64,000 nucleotides of DNA from Clavelina lepadiformis (Eukaryota > Chordata > Ascidiacea > Aplousobranchia > Clavelinidae). Position 1 is the stretch's first letter; each line of letters starts with the position of its first letter. The DNA is taken from contig NC_135246.1 in NCBI RefSeq assembly GCF_947623445.1, positions 1,118,501-1,182,500 on the forward strand, in the 5' to 3' direction. Shown piece after piece: positions 1 through 12,690 of this stretch. The position numbers and the translations under genes are program-made. The notes under the pieces were generated by a model. The model did no database searches and was not told where the DNA came from. It saw only the letters and a program-made list of their open reading frames with translations.

Positions 1-950
1 TGAGAAAGGCAAGGTTATAATCAGAAAAACGAATGTTTTTCAAACGGAAAATCAGCCTGCTGTTTTCAAATAGCACCCTTTGATTGTTAACTGCTCAGTA
101 ATTGATAGGCTGCTATTAGTGACATAACACAAGATTCATGACATAATGAACCGCAAGTTGTTGTTTGCTCGAGCTGCAAGCACTTGAAACAAATCCACAT
201 CAGCTGATCAATTTTTTAAAGAACTAAACCGCTCTTGGTTTTGTCACAAACTACAGCCACCAACAACAGTCAGTGAGTCACTAACAGAATTCTATTCAGC
301 AAAAACACCCGTCGTTGTGGTTATGACCGCGCCTTAGTGCTTTAGTACAGCATGGACTAACGTCACCAATTGATGATGTGCAAAGTTTGTTACATATTTA
401 GTCATTTCACTATGCATGAACTTTTCCCCAACAAAACTTAAAGACGTAAATTTGGAAATGGTTGCGTGCACTAAGCATGAAGCTTAAATTGTACTGGGTA
501 GGCTACATGTTTCTTTTGATTGCAGGTCGGTGTCGAAATAGCATGCTGACGTTAGTTGTTGGTGAGGTTAATGGTTATGCCTCTGTTTGCAAATTGTTAT
601 TACAACGACCAAATTTGTACTGTGTGTTTGTCATGTGGTGAATTGGCATGAAGATGAAAAGTTTCGGCGTGCATACTGATGAGCTTAGTTCGTGGAAGTG
701 CCACACCTTGCATAATGGCCGGGATTGTTGTTACACGGCTATTGTACTAAATGTGTGGCAGGGCTTTGCACACATGAGATTTACAGACATGTTTTGCAAA
801 ACGGTCACCGCAGTCAATCTTTTCACTTTTACATGAAAACGAACCAATGCAGATTAGTTTGTTTCAAAAACAATTTGCAACAATTATGAAGCAAAAATTA
901 AAAGTACACTGCATGTTGTTTTGCCAAAATCTGTTATTATGCGCTCACTA
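1..950. other. Left flank, no gene recognised
   Basis: AT-rich sequence before the segmental duplication starts. I see no splice-framed exon, RNA gene or repeat end here; the short open frames have no recognisable motif. Confidence 0.5.
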
Positions 951-1816
951 CTTCATTTCATAATTGTCCATGCTTTTTTGTTAATTATGGTACATAATTT
1001 TGGCTTTTAGCGACAATTTTTGTTTTTACTCTAACTCATAACAAGTAATCAAAGAATTTAAAGTGTAGTGCGGGCTTTCACGACATATTTGGCGTTTTTT
1101 GCATATGATGCTGCGCACATATGTCAAAGAAACGATTACAAGTACGTGAGTACATGCCAAGAATGACGTTAGGTATTTGTGGCACATGCCACCTGTAAAG
1201 CTAGCAACGTGGTACGAGGCAGGTGGTCGGTTACGACTGTTGTTGTAATTGCTGGTTCACAAAAAAGAAAAATTTCATAACGGACTTGTACGGATTGCCT
1301 GAAATGAATACAAGACGTAGATATTGTTCTATATTACAGACGCATTTTTATTATATCTATGGTAAAAGATGGACAAAAAAGAAACGGACTTACAAATTCT
1401 AAAGATTGTTGTAAGGCAAGATTATCTGGTAGAAAGTCATCAGAGTTATTTCAAATTTGTAAATAACGTTGTCATTGATACCATTTTAATCCAACTGCAC
1501 GAGGACATATTTTGCGATAACAAATAAACATGATCATGTTCAATGGTAGAGTTCGTCATGTGCAATATAAACGGGTTTAAACGAAAATGGGTTTAAAAAA
1601 TAACTTTGTGGTGAAAATGTTTTGGAAATTCCTGAAAAATTACTTTTGTCTTCTCATTCCACTAAGCTTTTTTTGCTGTCATTATGTCGTTTTGTCGCTT
1701 TCAAAACCTACGAAATTGCTTGGGAAGAAGATGTCGTAAAAAGGATAAAATAGAAACAAGTTACTGCAGTGCGGTGATTTGTATTGAAAATAAGATTCCT
1801 CTCTTAAGAAAAACGT

Positions 1817-3118
1817 TTAATCGTTTTTCTCGTCATTGGTCGAGTCTTCGAGCAGCTGCTAAAATACAAATAAAAAAATATCAATAAATGAGAGCTAATT
1901 ACCTGCTGCAACATTATAATCCGTATATGAGTAGCCTTGCTTTAGTAAATCACCAGTTTAATTTTTCACTTGAACATTAGGCTACATGCTATTTGTCTCG
2001 GTTTAAAGCTTTTTTCAAATCACTGAGTATTTCTTTTACATGCACCCACAAAGCTAGGCCTGTCAATCGCGATCGCAGTCATTCATGCCCGCACTTGAAT
2101 CCCCACATTTTTTACAGGTACCCGCCACTTATTTTTACCTATTCGCACGACCGCAGTAAAGCTACAACGGGTACCAGCAACCATCTCACGGGTTCGGAAC
2201 TGCAAGTGCATTGGCGCGGGCATACCTGCGCGCCCACAGGAGCTAACATACTATTACAGTTATACCGTGCCTTACAGTGTATTAGTATTCACGCATAAAC
2301 TCCCTCACCTGTGTTTCTTCAACTTGTGTTAATTTTTTCTTCGTCACGCACCACCGCACAGTTACAGCAAAAGCATAGACAAAACTAGCAATCGTAAAAA
2401 TCCACATCATCCAAGAAAAACTTATACCCTGGACAATTCCCGCGCCAATTAGCGGCCCTGTAAGCAGCGGTCTCTTTTATGCTTTTCCTCGGCGGGACAA
2501 TCACATGAGGTCAGTGTAATATTTACCAGCACAATTCCCAGTATTCATTGCAATGTCGGCCAACGCGTAGATACTTCCATAATCAGAGTCAAATAGGGCC
2601 TCACACAATACAGCCATATGAGGATAAATGCTTCCAGATATCACACCGATTCCGAAACCTGTCACCACGTTTGGACCAATCGTGGAGATAAAGCTGCAAG
2701 ATAGAGATATGTTTCAGCATGTGGTTTAAGTCATTTAGCTGCGCTAATGGTAAGTTACTTGTTGTGGAAACACATAAAAGTATCGCTGTTTGCATTAGTA
2801 GAAAAATTCCATCAAAGGAAAGACTTGAATTAGAGCAAAAAAATTGTTTTAACAAAATGGATTATAAAATGGCAAGAAAATAACAAATGTGGAAAGGAAT
2901 TAGGTTCATTAGCCAAATAAAGTCAAGTTTTGGACTGCAGCGAGTGAAATATAGAAGAAAGGTAAAAGATTTAACGTCGGTACGTCATAGTTATATTGGG
3001 ATATGTGAGAGATGAACCGACCGGAAAATTTCTAGAAATTGATGAAGACAAAGAAGAACTCAGATAATATTAAAATTGACAAGGCAATGCAAAGATATTA
3101 AACATGTGGTCATGTGGC

Positions 3119-3151
<33 letters not shown>

Positions 3152-5294
3152 TATTTATTTGATTGATTTATTTGATTTTTATTTGATTGCTTTCACAAAC
3201 TATGGCTGCATGTTTTTATTCTTCTTATTCTCTCTACAGAATCTTGATACGCACGTTTTTAAAACGCAGAAAGTGAACTATAAAAGGATGCATTAAATAA
3301 GCGTTAATTAATGAAAGCACGAGGAGTAGCGTCATCAAAAATGCGTAATTTAACGCATCATGAACGCAAAATGCAAAAGAACGGAACGAAGACGTTATAG
3401 ATCCTTCAAAAATATAGTTACTCGTTTGGAATAGGAATTGATGTACGAGGAAATTCAATTACTTTGTTCCCTTTTTAAGCTAACAGACTCTTACCTTGAT
3501 GAAAATGGCAATGCAACAAGTCCTACGGCGAGGATAAGTGCGCCTACAACTGCGACAGCTACCGGCCAGCGTTTCAATGGAGTAAAATTGGTCAAATTTG
3601 GTGTCAGGCCAAAAACCACATACATTGGCAAGAAAGTCAAACCTAAGAACAGGTTAATTATAAAACACTCAAATAGAGGTAAGGCTAAAGACAGGTAAGG
3701 AATTGCAGCGCATAAAAACATACCTATTTCCCAATTGGGGGGATGAAAGCGCCCAATTAACCAGGCTGGCATCGTACTGTTAATCGCTGCCAAAACGATA
3801 CCTCCCAGTAGAAGCGTAGCAAGGTCAATGAGAATGTCGATGTTCTTGATCATTTTCCACATGTTCGTTGGCTTTCTTTCCTATTACAGTTTGTTTCATG
3901 ACTCCATAGATATCAAAAGGTAAAGTAATTGCATAGAAATTAAAAATTCTTCTTAAAATCTTTCAAACTTACTTGTTCAATTCGTTCGATCTTTAGACAA
4001 CTGTAAAATATTTGCAAGATTCCAAACAAAGCTATCAACCCGGCAAGAAGAAAAAAAGTGGCTTCTTTACCAGTAAAAGCGGTCATTACGCTCCCGTAAG
4101 GTGGTCCAACTTTGTTAGAACATTGAAATTTACTTTATTTAGAGTTGGTGGCTAAGATACCAAGCATATTGAACAAAGCACTTACTTGCCGTGCCAACAC
4201 CTATCATGCCATAAGAAAGACCGATCATTTCTCCTCTTCGATCCGGGTCAGGAAACGTCCTAGCCAACAGGGTCATCCCTCCCGCCGCGTTACATGCAGA
4301 ACCTATGCCTTGTACCGCTGCCGATGCCAGTAGAACTGGATAAGACTGCCCCAATGCATACCCTGTTCGTACATTTAACACAGTAATTGCAAAGTTAAAG
4401 ACATATCCAGAAACAAAGCAAAGAATGATTAAATTTATAAGAAGGACTTATCTGAAACGATAAGGTTTATGCTAAGAAAATCAAGGGAAAGATATTGAAC
4501 TAAACATTGCTGTTGGTACTGATAAAACTTAAGTGAATGTTTTGCTGGGCCCACCCGTTTTAAAAAGTTGAATCGAAATACCAGCCGTTGTCAGTTCAAT
4601 ATAATGACGTCATCACGTCAGTAAATTGTGACACAACAAAACAAACCTATTGCAGTTAGGCAGAGGATTACTGCCCCAGCAAACATGGGAATGCTGTATC
4701 CAATCCTGTCAATCAACGGTCCTACCAGCAAGTCGGTAACAACTTGTACGGCAGGTTTGACGGCAAATATTAAGGCGATTTTTACAGCTTGCGTTGCAAG
4801 ATAAGCTTTTTCTGCTTCTTGGAGATTTTGTGCCGCGGCTGTTGGTGAAATTAGAATCATATTTACAGTCGTTGCTTCCGAAGTGGCGTTTGTTGATGTA
4901 TCTAAATGTCCGCTTTCCTTCAACTCTGATTGAGATCTTAAATGTATTTTCCATAGCACTACTGGAGCGATTGGAACTGCAAAAAGGAAATTAAATTAAA
5001 TCGGCCAACGTAAAGGCTACGTCGTAAACTGGATTTTTCCCAAAACAACTCATATCTGTTTATCTCAATTTGAGCTTCAATATCCACTGGTGCTGAAAAA
5101 ATGCCTTTTGTCAAATAGTAATCAAAGTAGATTGTAGGGTTAACCTGAGTAGAATTAAGGGTTTGGAAGTAATAAGATTCTGAAAACTTAAACTCACTCA
5201 TAGCTGTTTGAAGTGTGTAATCGAGGAATACCATTGAAGCTACGATAACCACAGCAAATATGCTGGAGCTTTGCATTTGTTGTAAAAGATTCAT
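1817..5294 (-). CDS. Vesicular amine transporter-like protein, copy 1 (SLC18A family)
   Basis: Predicted 467-residue, 12-TM major-facilitator transporter of the SLC18 (VMAT/VAChT) family, which exchanges vesicular protons for cytosolic amines. Exons on the minus strand: 5294-5198, 4976-4647, 4362-4186, 4109-3973, 3880-3724, 3642-3495, 2693-2527, 2457-2309, 1858-1817. All junctions are GT-AG and the phases close to a stop. Family marks are the TM1 motif FLDY (Asp25), a glycosylatable lumenal loop after TM1, GPLIDRIG followed by PMFAG, RTFPDPDRRGEMIG, and YALADIA in TM10 (Asp395). VMATs have a further Asp in TM11; here I see Ser or Phe there, aligned by eye, so substrate is uncertain. The last exon encodes a short acidic tail. 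A splice acceptor lies just upstream of the ATG (after 5309), so the 5' UTR is cis- or trans-spliced. Confidence 0.9.
2085..2223. repeat. Nested fold-back sequence in SLC18 copy 1 intron 8
   Basis: Outer arms ATGCCCGC...ACTTG (2085-2097) and CAAGTGC...GCGGGCAT (2203-2223) and inner arms GGTACCCG (2117-2124) and CGGGTACC (2168-2175) are inverted repeats, giving a nested hairpin that is GC-rich against its surroundings. It may be a small fold-back element. Confidence 0.55.
3118..3180. repeat. TGAT-type microsatellite
   Basis: About eight TGAT units followed by imperfect TTTAT/TTGAT units in intron 6 of SLC18 copy 1. The corresponding site in copy 2 (about 8950-8975) has only a single short remnant. 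Confidence 0.9.
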
Positions 5295-5584
5295 TCTATT
5301 TTTTCCAGCTGAAAACAACGTTAGTTTTAGCGTTTAAATATTTTTTGATTGGCATTACTCATATACTGTAGTTATGACTTGTTGTATGGCGCACTATAAT
5401 CATTCATATACAACGATTGATGTTTTTTTTTTCACAACAATTTTTATTATATGACTAACTTTAGTCTGCTAATTCCATGTTCTTTTTTCATTTTACCTTT
5501 GACGAATTGAAACTTCTTTCAAATTGTTTTCACCTTATTGAAGGAAACCTCAGCCGGTTCTTTTCTTCTTTTAGCGGCGAAAAT

Positions 5585-5620
5585 TTAACGAAGCTCACAA
5601 AAGGTGAGCTTTTCAATCAA
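5585..5620 (-). promoter_or_regulatory. Conserved upstream element, SLC18 copy 1
   Basis: On the minus strand, TTGATTGAAAAGCTC, a short spacer, then TGTGAGCTTCGTTAA, about 290-330 bp upstream of the ATG. The same two blocks at the same distance occur upstream of the diverged third gene. A TATA-like TATATAAC lies about 50 bp further upstream (5672-5679), so the element may be in the 5' leader or outron. The function is inferred from conservation only. Confidence 0.5.
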
Positions 5621-7663
5621 GATCGTTCCAAGACTGGCATATCGACAAACTCACGTTGTGAGTAAATTGCGTTATATACCAGCCGTAACCTCCTCCTCGA
5701 CGTAATAATACGCAGATGTTAACTTCGGGTCCCTTCCTGTCACTTCGAGTGCTTCCTTACTGCGCATCGCGCTGCTAATACCAACAGTTTGCATTTTGCT
5801 TGTTTTTAATTTTTTTCATTTTGCTTGTTTGCTTGTTTTGCTTGTTTTCTAAAAGTAAGGCCTTAGTTGCTGAAGGAAAAGTGGCGTTGGGTATCGTTTG
5901 ACGGCTGAGTTGAATGGCATAATTCAGATTTACAAGCATTCCTGTGCTCGTTAACCATTAGGCCAACACTAGTTGGCGTACCCATGTGGTGTTCATTGCA
6001 ATCCCTAAATAGTCGCACCTTAAGTGAATGTCCAAATATTGACAAGCGAAATTATTACATTTTGTCAAAAATGCTCTTCACTGCGTCGATGATTCCTTTA
6101 GCTGTGCGGCGTTCCCAGCACCTACTCGGAGGACAAGCAAACGCACAACAAAGTTTCCCAGCTGCTTAGTGTATTCCGTGATGCAAAATTCCGTTTATTC
6201 GGTTTTTGAAAGGGATCTTTGTGAAAATATCTCTTAAATTTATGCTGTATTTTGCATTACAATTCAAATTTTATGTGATTTTGACAATCCCTGCTTCCAT
6301 TAAACCATTCTTACTTCTTCCTATTCTATTCTATAGCTCTTTTGTCATTCAACACATTTTGGTTGTTGGGTTACTCGCAAGAAATATTGACTATTAATCG
6401 CGCAAACAAAATATTGCAAGTAACTTTGCCGTTAGCTGGCTAACTGTACACGGAGCAACGTTAAACATGTAGTTCAAAGTAGAGGGTAGCCTGGAACAGG
6501 TTTTATTTATTGTTTCTATGGCTGTGAAAATAAGTGGCTTCGTTGGAGATGCATCAGGCAAATTTTAGCATTGTGTTTTTAATCCCAAGATCAACTAGCT
6601 AAATTACCCAAACCCACAGAATAATCAAGGCATTGTGGATATAATCTTGCCAGGTCCTTCGAGGCAACTTTTGCGCAGATCAAAACAAAAGAGAAAAATC
6701 AAAAAACTCTTTCACACACTACAAAGGAAAGCATGAGACAGTTAAAGGTTGAATTATTGTCGAATTATTGAATTCAAAATCGTCCATGATTTTTTGTTAA
6801 GTATGATGCATGCTGGACTTTTACATGTAATATCGTTGATACAAAATAAACTTTTAGCGACAATTTTTGTTTTTACTCTAACTCATAACAAGTAATCAAA
6901 GAATTTAAAGTGTAGTGCGGGCTGCCACGACATATTTGGCGTTTTTTGCATATTATGCTGCGCACATACGTCAAAGAAACGATTACAAGTACGTGAGTAC
7001 ATGCCAAGGATGACGTTAGGTATTTGTGGCATACGCCACCTGTAAAGCTAGCAACGTGGTACGAGACAGGTGGTCGGTTACGACTGTTGTTGTAATTGCT
7101 GGTTCACAAAAAAGAAAAATTTCATAACGGACTTGTACGGATTGCCTGAAATGAATATAAGACGTAATTATTATTTTGTATTATAGACGCATTTATATTA
7201 TATCAATGGTGAAAGATGGACAAATAAGAAACGGACTTACAAATTCTAAAGATTGTTGTAAGGCAAGATTTTCTGGCAGAAAGTTATCAGAGTTATTTCA
7301 CATTTGTAAATAACGTTTTCATTGATATCAATTTAATCCAACTGCACGAGGACATATTTTGCGATAACAAACAAACACGATTATGTTCAATGGTAGAGTT
7401 CGTCATGTGCAATATAAACGGGTTTAAACAAAAATGGGTTTAAAAAATAACTTTGTGGTGGAAATGTTTTGGAAATTCCTGAAAAATTACTTTTGTCTTC
7501 TCATTCCACTAAGCTTTTTTTGCTGTCATTATGTCGTTTTGTCGCTTACAAAACCTACGAAAATCCTTGGGATGAAGATGTCTTAAAAAGGATAAAATGG
7601 AAACCAGTTATTACAGTGCGGTGATTTGTATTGAAAATAAGATTCCTCTCATAGGAAAAACAT

Positions 7664-10600
7664 TTAATCGTTTTTCTCGTCATTGGTCGAGTCTTCGAGC
7701 AGCTGCTAAAATACAAATAAAAAAATATCAATAAATGAGAGCTAATTACCTGCTGCAACATTATAATCTGTAATTGCGTATCCTTACTTTAGTAAATCAC
7801 CAGTCTAATTTTTCACTTGAACATTACATGCTACTAGTCTCGGTTTAAAGCATTTTTCAAATCACTGAGCATCTCTTCTACATGCACCTACAAATCTAGG
7901 CTTGTCATCCGCGACCGCAGTCATTCATGCCCGCACTTGCATGCCCACATTTTTTACAGGTACCCGCCACTTATTTTTACCTATTCGCACGACCGCAGTA
8001 AAGCTACAACGGGTACCAGCAACCATCTCACGGGATCGGAACTGCAAGTGCATTGGCGCGGGCATACCTGCGCGCCCACAGTAGCTAACATACTATTACA
8101 GTTATACCGTGCCTTACAGTGTATAGGTATTCACGCGTAATTTTCCTCACCTGTGTTTCTTCAACTTGTGTTAATTTTTTCTTCGTCACGTACCACCGCA
8201 CAGTTACAGCAAAAGCATAGACAAAACTAGCAATCGTAAAAATCCACATCATCCAAGAAAAACTTATACCCTGGACAATTCCCGCGCCAATTAGCGGCCC
8301 TGTAAGCAGCGGTCGCTTTTATGCTTTTCCTCGGCGGGACAATCACATGAGGTCAGTGTAATATTTACCAGCACAATTCCCAGTATTCATTGCAATGTCG
8401 GCCAACGCGTAGATACTTCCATAATCAGAGTCGAAGAGGGCCTCACACAATACAGCCATATGAGGATAAATGCTTCCAGATATCACACCGATTCCGAAAC
8501 CTGTCACCACGTTTGGACCAATCGTGGAGATAAAGCTGCAAGATAGAGATATGTTTCAGCATGTGGTTTAAGTCATTTAGCTGCGCTAATGGTAAGTTAC
8601 TTGTTGTGGAAACACATAAAAGTATCGCTGTTTGCATTAGTAGAAAAATTCCATCAAAGGAAAGACTTGAATTGGAGCAAAAAAATTGTTTTAACAAAAT
8701 GGATTATAAAATGGCAAGAAAATAAAAAATGTGGAAAGGAATTAGGTTCATTAGCCAAATAAAGTCAAGTTTTGGACTGCAGCGAGTGAAATATGGAAGA
8801 AAGGTAAAAGATTTAACGTCGGTACGTCATAGTTATATTGGGATATGTGAGAGATGAACCGACCGGAAAATTTGTAGAAATTGATGAAGACAAAGAAGAA
8901 CTCAGATAATATTAAAATTGACAAGGCAATGCAATGATATTAAACATGTAGTCATGCGTGGCTGTTTATTTGATTGCTTTCACAAACTATGGCTGCATAT
9001 TTTTATTCTTCTTATTTTCTCTACAGAATCTTGATACACACGTTTTTAAAACGCAGAAAGTGAACTATAAAAGGATGCACTAAGTAAGCGTTAATTAATG
9101 AAAGCACGAGGAGTAGCGTCAGCAACAATGCGTAATTTAACGCATCATGAACGTAAAACGCAAAAGAACGGAACGATGACGTCATAGATCCTTCAAAAAT
9201 ATAGTTACTCGTTTGGAATAGGAATTGATGTAGGAAATTCAATTATTATGTTGCCTTTTTTTAAGCTAACGGACTCTTACCTTGATGAAAATGGCAATGC
9301 AATAAGTCCTACGGCGAGGATAAGTGCTCCCACAACTGCGACAGCTACCGGCCAGCGTTTCAATGGAGTAAAATTGGTCAAATTTGGTGTCAGGCCAAAA
9401 ACCACATACATTGGCAAGAAAGTCAAACCTAAGAACAGGTTAATTATAAAACACTCAAATACAGGTAAGGCTAAAGACAGGTAAGGAATTGCAGCGCATA
9501 AAAACCTACCTATTTCCCAATTGGGGGGGTGAAAGCGCCCAATTAACCAGGCTGGCATTGTACTGTTAATCGCTGCCAAAACGATACCTCCCAGTAAAAG
9601 CGTGGCAAGGTCAATGAGAATGTCGATATTCTTTATCATTTTCCACATGTTCGTTGGCTTCCTTTCCTGTTATAGATTGTTTAATGACTCGCAATTCAAT
9701 TCGCGATTCAACGCACCCAAAATGACAGACCCCATGAAAATGACCCCCAAATAAATCAGAATGTCGAAGTCTTTTAATAATATCCACATGTTTTTTGGCT
9801 TCTCATCCTGTCATCGTTTAATTCATGATACCATAGATATCAAAAAGTAAAGTAATCGCAGAAATAATCATCTTTCAAACTTACTTGTTCAATTCGTTCG
9901 ATCTTTAGACAACCGTAAAATAACTGCAAGATTCCAAACAAAGCTATCAACCCGGCAAGAAGAAAAAAAGTGGCTTCTTTACCAGTAAAAGCGGTCATTA
10001 CGCTCCCGTAAGGTGGTCCAACTTTGTTAGAATAAGTTATTGAAATTTACTTTATCTAGAGGTGTAGGCTAAGACACCAAGCGTATTTAACATAGCACTT
10101 ACTTGCCGTGCCAACACCTATCATACCATAAGAAAGACCGATCATTTCTCCTCTTCGGTCTGGGTCAGGAAAGGTCCTAGCCAATAGGGTCATCCCACCC
10201 GCCGCGTTACATGCAGAACCTATGCCTTGTACCGCTGCCGATGCCAGTAGAACTGGATAAGACTGCCCCAATGCATACCCTGTTCGTACATTTAACACAA
10301 TAATTGCAAAAATAACGACATATCCAGAAACAAAGCAAAGAATGATTAAATTTATAAGAAGGACTTACCTGAAACGATAAGGTTTATGTTAAGAAAATCA
10401 AGGGAAAGATATTGAACTAAACATTGCTGTTGGTACTGATAAAACTTAAGTGAATGTTTTGCTGGGCCCACCCGTTTTAAAAAGTTGAATCGAAATAACA
10501 GCTGTTGTTAGTTCAAAATAATGACGTCATAACGTCAGTAAAATGTGACACAACAAAACAAACCTATTGCAGTTACGCAGAGGACTACTGCCCCAGCAAA

Positions 10601-11211
10601 CATGGGAATGCTGTATCCAATCCTGTCAATCAACGGTCCTACCAGCAAGTCGGTGACAACTTGTACGGCAGGTTTGACGGCAAATATTAAGGCGATTTTT
10701 ACACCTTGCGTTGCAAGATAAGCTTTTTCTGCATCTTGGAGATTTTGTGCCGTGGCTGTTGGTGAAGTTAGCGTCATATTTACAGTCGTTGCTTCCGAAG
10801 TGGCGTTTGTTGACGTATCTAAATGTCCGCTTTCCTTCAACTCTGATTGAGATCTTAAATGTATTTTCCATAGCACTACTGGAGCGATTGGAACTGCAGA
10901 AAGGAAATTAAATTAAATCAGCCAACGTAACGGCTACGTCGTAAACTGGATTTTTCCCAAAACAACTCATATCTGTTTATCTCAATTTGAGCTTCAATAT
11001 CCACTGGTGCTGAAAAAATGCCTTTTGTCAAATAGTAATCAAAGTACATTGTAGGGTTAACCTGGGTAGAATTAAGGGTTTGGAAGTAATAAGATTCTGA
11101 AAACTTAAACTCACTCATAGCTGTTTGAAGTGTGTAATCGAGGAATACCATTGAAGCTACGATAACCACAGCAAATATGCTGGAACTTTGCATTTGTTGT
11201 AAAAGATTCAT
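7664..11211 (-). CDS. Vesicular amine transporter-like protein, copy 2 (SLC18A family)
   Basis: Tandem paralogue of copy 1 with the same nine-exon plan and a predicted 467 residues: 11211-11115, 10893-10564, 10279-10103, 10021-9885, 9666-9510, 9428-9281, 8535-8369, 8299-8151, 7705-7664. The protein differs from copy 1 by scattered substitutions. TM1 Asp25, the GPLIDRIG/PMFAG signature, the RRGEMIG loop and TM10 Asp395 are all kept. Unlike copy 1, the intron between exons 4 and 5 carries a truncated extra exon 5 (9807-9706) of the type seen in the inverted third gene. Splicing into it would lead to an in-frame stop, so a full-length product requires skipping it. Intron 3 also matches the third gene better than copy 1 does, which suggests gene conversion. 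Confidence 0.88.
7927..8065. repeat. Nested fold-back sequence in SLC18 copy 2 intron 8
   Basis: Paralogous copy of the fold-back in copy 1, with the same nested inverted arms. It therefore predates the segmental duplication. Confidence 0.55.
9706..9807 (-). pseudogene. Truncated extra exon 5 inside SLC18 copy 2
   Basis: On the minus strand, after an acceptor ending GACAG at 9808, 34 codons reproduce the start of exon 5 of the inverted third gene (DEKPKNMWILLKDFDIL...) rather than the copy 2 exon 5 (ERKPTNMWKMIKNIDIL...). The match stops after GALN and is followed by a short AT-rich near-palindrome, then by copy-1-type intron and the true exon 5. There is no usable donor, and reading on meets TAA within about 12 codons. 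It is a conversion or insertion scar, possibly acting as a decoy or poison exon. Confidence 0.85.
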
Positions 11212-11499
11212 TCTATTTTTTCCAGCTGAAAACAACGTTAGTTTTAGCGTTTAAATATTTTTTGATTGGCATTACTCATATACTGTAGTTATGACTTGTT
11301 GTATAGCGCACTATAATCATTCATATACAACGATGGATGTTTTTGTTTTCACAACCAGTTTTATTATGACTAACTTTAGTCTGCTAATTCCATGTTCTTT
11401 TTTCATTTTACCTTTGACGAATTGAAACTTCTTTCAAATTGTTTTCACCTTATTGAAGGAAACCTCAGCCGGTTCTTTTCTTCTTGTAGCGGCGAAAAT

Positions 11500-11535
11500 T
11501 TAACGAAGCTCACAAAAGGTGAGCTTTTCAATCAA
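11500..11535 (-). promoter_or_regulatory. Conserved upstream element, SLC18 copy 2
   Basis: Same element as upstream of copy 1, about 290-325 bp upstream of the ATG, with the same TATATAAC further upstream (near 11588). Identity here may simply reflect the recent duplication. Confidence 0.45.
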
Positions 11536-12344
11536 GATCGTTCCAAGACTGGCATATCGACAAACTCACGTTGTGAGTAAATTGCGTTATATACCAGCCG
11601 TAACCTCCTCCTCGACGTAATAATACGCAGATGTTAACTTCGGGTCCCTTCCTGTCACTTCGAGTGCTTCCTTACTGCGCATCGCGCTGCTAATACCAAC
11701 AGTTTGCATTTTGCTTGTTTTTAACCTAAAAGTAAGGCCTTAGTTGCTGAAGGAAAAGTGGCCTTGGGTATCGTTTGACGGCTTAGTTGAATGGCATAAT
11801 TCAGATTTACAAGCATTCCTGTGCTCGTTAACCATTAGGCCAACACTAGTCGGCGTACTCATGTGGTGTTCATTGCAATCCCTAAATAGTCGCATCTTAA
11901 GTGAATGTCCAAATATTGACAAGCGAAATTATTACATTTTGTCAAAAATGCTCTTCACTGCGTCGATGATTCCTTTAGCTGTGCGGCGTTCCCAGCACCT
12001 ACTCGGAGGACAAGCAAACGCACAACAAAGTTTCCCAGCTGCTTAGTGTATTCCGTGATGCAAAATTCCGTTTATTCGGTTTTTGAAATGGAATTTTGTG
12101 AAAATATCTCTTCCATTTACGCTGTATTTTGCATTAAAATTCAAATTTTATGTGAATTTGACAATCCCTGCTCCCATTAAACCATTCTTACTTCTTCCTA
12201 TTCTATTCTATGGCTGTGTTGTCATTCAACACATTTTGGTTGTCGGTTTACTCGCAAGAAATATTGACTATTAATCGCGCAAACAAAATATTGCAAGTTA
12301 TTTTGCCGTTAGCTGGCTAACTGTTCACGTAGCAACGTTGAAAA

Positions 12345-12690
12345 TAGATGTTATTGCAGTTATGCTTTGTGCACAAAAATTTAAAGTATTTGAAGCATTC
12401 ACTGAATAGATAATTCTGTTTGTCCAGTTCAGATGGCGGGAAACATTTCTTCCGAACAAAGTTTCAAAGTTTTTTTCAATTTACCAAAAAAATTATCATC
12501 TATGTACAGACAAAAAAAAATTAACCGCTGAATTAGGAAAACAATCTTGTGATATTTGTCTATTTAAATCAATACAAAATGAAGGCGTTTATCGTTTAAG
12601 ACGTTTCTTTTTGTATGAAGCCTGATTCTCAATTTGGTTGAATAGACTTGAATAAGATAATGCCTGACGGCGGGAAGGGAAACATTAGTT
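12345..12690. other. Segment present only in duplication unit 2
   Basis: Unit 1 runs directly from the ACGTT at about 6460 to TAGTTCAAAG at about 6471, whereas unit 2 has about 345 bp between the matching points. The segment is AT-rich with no open frame and no clear terminal repeats. It could be an insertion in unit 2 or a deletion in unit 1. Confidence 0.6.

Larger units (their letters stand above)
951..6777. repeat. Segmental duplication unit 1
   Basis: Unit 1 of a direct tandem duplication. From about position 1000 the sequence reappears at about 6855 with only scattered substitutions, through introns, exons and the flank upstream of the gene, which shows a DNA-level duplication rather than retrotransposition. 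The unit holds one whole SLC18-type gene plus roughly 1.4 kb upstream of its start codon. The junction near 6770-6800 shows the end of one unit running into a sequence like that at 950-1010. High similarity in non-coding DNA points to a recent event or ongoing gene conversion. Confidence 0.9.

Noticed and set aside
1684-1887. 67-codon plus-strand frame at 1.7-1.9 kb
   Set aside because: It overlaps the last minus-strand exon of SLC18 copy 1 (1858-1817), whose acceptor, phase and stop match copies 2 and 3.
11744-12046. 100-codon open frame upstream of SLC18 copy 2
   Set aside because: The paralogous stretch near 5863-6169 does not keep the frame open over the same length; it lies in flanking DNA.
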